Below, piece after piece: positions 42,517 through 45,931 of a stretch of 45,931 nt of DNA. The DNA is from an uncultured Clostridia bacterium. Lineage in GTDB: Bacteria; Bacillota; Clostridia; TANB77; CAG-508. The DNA is taken from positions 1-45,931 of the forward strand of contig CAKPPS010000010.1 of assembly GCA_934177795.1 (NCBI GenBank), given 5' to 3'. Position numbers and translations under genes: made by a program. The notes beneath the pieces were generated by a model. The model searched no databases and was not told the origin of the DNA. It worked only from the letters and a program-made list of their open reading frames with translations. Positions within the stretch are counted from its first letter, which is position 1. Every line of letters starts with the position of its first letter.

Positions 42517-44337
42517 ATGAAGAAAAAAATATGTACACAGATTATATTAATCATATTATTACAAGCAATTTTAATAGCAGCAAATATATTTTTTGAAAAT
42601 AACTATACTAGTAAAGTAATAGCAGTAAGTATAATAGAGGAAAGTACAGAAAATAATAAGGTAAAAAATGAATCTATAGCAGCCAAACTAAAGAGAGTAG
42701 AAAATAAAATAAAAAGATTATTAAATCTAAAAGTAATGCAAACACAAGCAGAAAATACAGAGAAAGAAACAATTGTGGATGGAATAACATGGAAATATAT
42801 GGTGGAAAATGACAAGATAGTTAATTTATATCCAGAGAATAAAGATGAATTAGAAGATGATGTCACAATACCAAATAGTATAGACGGTCACACAGTTATA
42901 GGAATAAAAGAAAAAGCTTTTAATAATTGTGATGATATAACAACAATAACTATTCCAGCAACAATATCAAGCATTGGAGAATCAGCATTTTCAAAATGTG
43001 ATAATTTAGCCGAGATAAAAATTGAAAGTGAAAATCAAGATTATGTTACTGAAAATGGTGTATTATATAACAAAGATAAAACTATATTAATACAGTATCC
43101 AAATGCCAAAGAAGACAAGACATTTACATTACCTAGTACAGTTACTAAAATTGGAAAATTTGCGTTAAATAGATGTGTGAATTTAGAAGAAATAAAAGTA
43201 GAAGAAGAAAATCAAGATTATGTTGCAGTAAATGGTATATTATTTAATAAAGATAAAACTACATTAATACAATATCCAATTGGTAATGAAGAGAGAGAAA
43301 CATATACAGTTTTAAATACAGTAACTAGTATCGAAGAAGAAGCATTTGCAGAAAATACGAAAATAACTAAGTTAGGAATACCAACAAAAGTAATTAATAT
43401 AGGAGAAAATGCATTTCAAGATTGTGAAAATTTGAAAATTTACTGTAAAACTGGTTCAACAGCAGAAAAATATGCTAAAGAGAATAACATCAATTACGAA
43501 ATTGTGAAAACACTAAAAAGTATTGAAATAACTACAAAACCTACTAAAACTATATATACTACAGGAGAAGAATTTGATAGTACAGGAATGGAAGTAACAG
43601 CAACTTATGATGATGGAAGTACACAGAAAGTTTCAAATTATACTGTAACTCCAACAGAAACATTAACTACAAATGATACAAAAGTAACTATAAGTTATAC
43701 AGAAGGAAGTGTGACAAAAACGGCAGAATTAGCTATAACTGTAAGAGAAGAGGAAGAAGAAAAGGAGAAGACAATTGTAAAAATAGAAATATCACAATTA
43801 CCAACAAAATTAAAATACATAAAAGGAAAAGAAGATTTAGATGTATCTGGAGGAAAAATTAAAATAACTTATAGTGATGACACAGAAGAAGAAAAAGATA
43901 TAACAAAATCTATGGTAAGTAATTTTGACAATACTAAACTTGGAGTGGAAAGACTAATAGTAACATATCAAGGTAAAAAAACAACTTATGATATAGAGTT
44001 AGTAATGCAAACTTCAACAAATGTAGGAAGCAATGCAGATACAGAAGATGATGGAAATAGTGATGGTGACGATGATAGTTTTTCACAAGAAGATGGCGAT
44101 GATAATGGAGAAAATACAGAAGACGGAGCAGAAGAGGAGGAAGACAATACAGGAGAAGATGATGGAAATATAGAAGAAAATGACGGATTTGGTTCAGATA
44201 CCGAAGAAAGACAATTAATGTCAGATGGAGATTTACCTTATACAGGAACTGGTAGCAAAATAATGATATTCATTTTAACAGGAATGTCAATATTTAGTTT
44301 TGTAGCATACAAAAAATATAAAAAAATTGAAAGTTAA
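42517..44337 (+). CDS. LPYTG-anchored wall protein with LRR_5 and Ig-like domains
   Basis: 606 residues. Signal peptide (about 1-27), then BspA-type leucine-rich repeats (about 110-310; e.g. VIGIKEKAFNNCDDITTITIPATISSIGESAFSKCDNL), a Big_3-type Ig-like domain (about 330-410, SIEITTKPTKTIYTTGEEFD) and a second similar one (about 420-505). A strongly acidic Asp/Glu/Gly/Asn spacer (about 510-567) leads to LPYTG, a membrane helix and the tail KKYKKIES. It is the only canonical sortase-A type signal in the window. Likely a surface-exposed binding protein; BspA-like repeats are common in mucosal bacteria. Monocistronic, with its own terminator. Confidence 0.9.
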   Translation: MKKKICTQIILIILLQAILIAANIFFENNYTSKVIAVSIIEESTENNKVKNESIAAKLKRVENKIKRLLNLKVMQTQAENTEKETIVDGITWKYMVENDKIVNLYPENKDELEDDVTIPNSIDGHTVIGIKEKAFNNCDDITTITIPATISSIGESAFSKCDNLAEIKIESENQDYVTENGVLYNKDKTILIQYPNAKEDKTFTLPSTVTKIGKFALNRCVNLEEIKVEEENQDYVAVNGILFNKDKTTLIQYPIGNEERETYTVLNTVTSIEEEAFAENTKITKLGIPTKVINIGENAFQDCENLKIYCKTGSTAEKYAKENNINYEIVKTLKSIEITTKPTKTIYTTGEEFDSTGMEVTATYDDGSTQKVSNYTVTPTETLTTNDTKVTISYTEGSVTKTAELAITVREEEEEKEKTIVKIEISQLPTKLKYIKGKEDLDVSGGKIKITYSDDTEEEKDITKSMVSNFDNTKLGVERLIVTYQGKKTTYDIELVMQTSTNVGSNADTEDDGNSDGDDDSFSQEDGDDNGENTEDGAEEEEDNTGEDDGNIEENDGFGSDTEERQLMSDGDLPYTGTGSKIMIFILTGMSIFSFVAYKKYKKIES

Positions 44338-44363
44338 AAATAAATTTTAAAATTGGAATTAAT

Positions 44364-44404
44364 AAAGTTCGCATAAATAACAAAATGCGGACTTTTAACT
44401 TTTT
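44364..44404 (+). terminator. Terminator of the LPYTG protein gene
   Basis: AAAGTTCGCAT (44364-44374) pairs with ATGCGGACTTT (44385-44395, one G-U), followed by TAACTTTTT. Its T-run is again shared with the 5' arm of a repeat copy (C). Confidence 0.75.
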
Positions 44405-44497
44405 AATATAATAGGAAAGTGATACTTTCCTATTATATTAAAAGCTACAATCGTTAGCCCTTTGAGATTTTCTCCTTTTAGTCGAAAACTCAAATTG
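44401..44497 (+). repeat. Dispersed hairpin element, copy C
   Basis: A perfect 19-bp stem (44401-44419 with 44425-44443, loop TGATA), then GCTA-CAATCGT-TAGC and CTTTGAGATTTTCTCCTTTTAGTCGAAAACT split by the same spacing as copy A. The stem differs from copy A at positions 5 and 15, and both differences are compensated on the other arm. Confidence 0.8.
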
Positions 44498-44797
44498 GGT
44501 GATAACAAATTAAAAAAATTTTCAATTTTTCTTATTTGTTCTAGTTAGAAATTAATGTTGTTTTTTGCTATCAACTTGTACAATAAAAAGTAATAATTTT
44601 AAAAAAAATCCATATAATATAATAATATAGTTAATTACATTAATTATGTTGAATTTTAAAGTTTATTATTTTTTTACAAAATTTATTAGAATACAAAGTT
44701 GTTAAAAACAGTTTATTTATAGAACAATTTTGAAGGGTAAAAATTTTCAAATAAATTTTTCCTCGAAAAATTGACATTATCTCAGTATAATTGAAAT
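44498..44797. other. Intergenic stretch of 300 bases, no gene
   Basis: Very AT-rich, between repeat copy C and the promoter of the 3D-domain gene. No coding frame with a ribosome site and no convincing hairpin was seen. TTGACA at 44771 has no -10 at proper distance. Confidence 0.6.
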
Positions 44798-44826
44798 TTG
44801 ACTTTTGAAAAAAATTATAGTATAAT
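44798..44826 (+). promoter_or_regulatory. Promoter of the YabE-type gene
   Basis: TTGACT (44798-44803), a 17-base spacer and a perfect TATAAT (44821-44826), 31 bases before the true start at 44857. The ATG at 44827 directly abuts the -10 and cannot be the translation start. Confidence 0.8.
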
Positions 44827-44856
44827 ATGGAATGCCAAAGGGAGGTAATTAATTTT

Positions 44857-45804
44857 ATGAAAAGAGAAGAAAGCGCTTCAATTTCTATAATGAAGATTAT
44901 CTGTGTAAGCATAATTTTAATTTTAATATCAGGAATAAGTGTTATGGCAATGAATACAGACTTAAAAGATATTAAAATAACATTGCAAAATGGATATGAA
45001 ATGTCTACTTTAACATCAAAAAGTAAAGTTTCAGATATCTTAAGCGAAAATAATATTATATTAAACGAAAACCAAAAAACAATACCTGACTTAGATAGTG
45101 AAATAAAATCAGGTGACGAAATAAAAATCACAGATAAATCATATAATGAAGTACAAATAGCACAAATATCAGAACAAGGAATAGAAACTTCATTAGACCA
45201 ATTATTACAAAATTATGCGCCAATCACAGAAAAAATTGTTGCAGAACAAGTAGCGATACCTTATGAAACAATTACAAAAAACACAGTAGGAGAGTCAAGC
45301 GATACAACAAATAAAGTGTTACAAGAAGGAAAAGATGGATTAAAAGAAATTACTTACAAGATAAAATATCAAAAGGATGTAGAAATTGAAAAAACAGTTA
45401 TATCAGAAGTGGTAATAACAGAACCAGTGAACAAAATAGTTCAGGTACAAAAGAAAGTAACCTCAAGAGGAGCAACATTGCCTAGAGTTAGTAATAATTC
45501 TTCAACAGCAAGTGCTACTACAGGTGGAAAAGTATATAAAGTAACAGCATATTGTCCATGTAGTAAATGTTGTGGTAAAGCAACAGGAAGAACAGCATCA
45601 GGAACGACGGCAACCCCAGGAAGAACAGTAGCAGCAGCTGCTAACTTCTCATTTGGAACAAAGCTAAATATAGGAGGACACGTTTACACCGTTGAAGATA
45701 GAGGTGGAGCAATAAATGGAGGAAAAATAGATATATTTGTTAGCTCACATGCTGAAGCTTTACAATGGGGTGTAAGATACTTAAATGTAAATGTTGTAAA
45801 CTAA
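44857..45804 (+). CDS. YabE-type wall protein: DUF348, G5 and 3D domains
   Basis: GGGAGGT before the ATG at 44857 gives 315 residues. A membrane helix or signal (about 12-31) is followed by a DUF348 ubiquitin-like domain (about 38-90, ITLQNGYEMSTLTSKSKVSDIL), a G5 domain (about 125-205) and a C-terminal 3D domain with YKVTAYCPCSKCCGKATGRTASG, VEDRGGAI, GKIDIFV and SSHAEALQWG. The segment that often holds the first of the three aspartates (AVDP) reads AAAANFSFGTK here, a variant known in the family. Such proteins are MltA-like wall hydrolases or germination/resuscitation factors. In Bacillus yabE also lies close to tatD, as here at longer range. Confidence 0.88.
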   Translation: MKREESASISIMKIICVSIILILISGISVMAMNTDLKDIKITLQNGYEMSTLTSKSKVSDILSENNIILNENQKTIPDLDSEIKSGDEIKITDKSYNEVQIAQISEQGIETSLDQLLQNYAPITEKIVAEQVAIPYETITKNTVGESSDTTNKVLQEGKDGLKEITYKIKYQKDVEIEKTVISEVVITEPVNKIVQVQKKVTSRGATLPRVSNNSSTASATTGGKVYKVTAYCPCSKCCGKATGRTASGTTATPGRTVAAAANFSFGTKLNIGGHVYTVEDRGGAINGGKIDIFVSSHAEALQWGVRYLNVNVVN

Positions 45805-45820
45805 ATAAATTTATTGTATA

Positions 45821-45855
45821 ATGTACTAGAGTAAAATACTTTAGTACATTTTTTA
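45821..45855 (+). terminator. Terminator of the YabE-type gene
   Basis: AATGTACTAGAGT (45821-45833) pairs with ACTTTAGTACATT (45838-45850, one G-U), followed by TTTTA. The group II intron start lies right behind it. Confidence 0.8.
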
Positions 45856-45857
45856 TA

Positions 45858-45931
45858 GTGCGACAGGCATGTCGTTTAGCTAATCGGTGAAAGTCCGTAT
45901 TGGAGGTATATATCGCCAACCAATTAGAGAA
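45858..45931 (+). mobile_element. 5' end of a group II intron (runs off right edge)
   Basis: GTGCGAC at 45858 matches the GUGYG 5' splice-site consensus. CGACA-GGCA-TGTCG forms a first hairpin, and CGG-TGAAAGT-CCG lies inside a nested fold (CTAAT...ATTAG, TTGG...CCAA), as in domain I of bacterial group II introns, many of which share GGTGAAAGTCC. Catalytic domain V and the reverse transcriptase gene would be to the right, outside the window. The site directly downstream of a transcription terminator is the known insertion habit of class IIC introns, but the class cannot be set from 74 bases. Confidence 0.75.

Noticed and set aside
44771..44792. Second promoter with TTGACA at 44771 and TATAAT-like sequence near 44787
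   Set aside because: The spacing of about 10 bases is far too short for a sigma-A promoter.
44827..44856. ATG at 44827 as the start of the YabE-type gene
   Set aside because: It directly abuts the -10 hexamer, whereas GGGAGGT is well placed for the ATG at 44857.
1..45931. CRISPR array, tRNA or rRNA genes
   Set aside because: No regularly spaced repeats, and no cloverleaf or rRNA-like sequence was seen on either strand.

Overview
The window is very AT-rich DNA from a Gram-positive spore former of the Clostridia. The evidence is spoIIE, two CotF-type spore coat proteins, mecA, pcrA, a clustered mreB-mreC-mreD-pbp2-minC locus, strong purine-rich ribosome binding sites and AGA-dominated arginine codons. 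The species cannot be named from sequence reading alone, but an uncultured gut clostridium would fit.

Layout. 1-2700 is an accessory stretch: the C-terminus of a large serine recombinase running off the left edge, an AAA/DUF4143 ATPase directly followed by an RNA ligase, and a truncated, frameshifted ZIP metal-transporter remnant. 2900-8050 holds pcrA, two small coat proteins, an M23 peptidase and, on the minus strand, mecA. 8206-14559 is a cell-shape and division operon (DUF4321, radC, mreB, mreC, mreD, pbp2, minC). mreB carries an apparent one-base insertion. Two small conserved clostridial proteins of unknown role follow on the minus strand.

15603-33792 is the most striking part: about 18 kb with two successive two-gene operons for giant secreted surface proteins. 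In each, a 1450-1640-residue protein with DUF11-like repeats and one SdrD_B domain is followed by a 1390-1450-residue protein with an N-terminal thioester-like (TQXA) head, SpaA/SdrD_B-type domains and a TPxTG sorting signal. The two pairs are paralogous. Their C-terminal stalks and anchors are well conserved and their heads have diverged.

34042-40492 is a run of spoIIE, a WG-repeat membrane protein, a tail-anchored unknown, acpS and tatD. lemA and htpX follow on the minus strand. An LPYTG-anchored LRR/Ig-like wall protein and a YabE-type 3D-domain wall protein come next. The window ends in the first bases of a group II intron sitting just behind an intrinsic terminator.

Other structure: a dispersed hairpin-bearing intergenic element in three copies (5994, 41637, 44401), whose stem shows two compensatory base-pair changes between copies A and C; and many clear intrinsic terminators and sigma-A-type promoters. 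No tRNA, rRNA or CRISPR array was seen. All family assignments come from reading motifs in the translated sequence; no database search was run.
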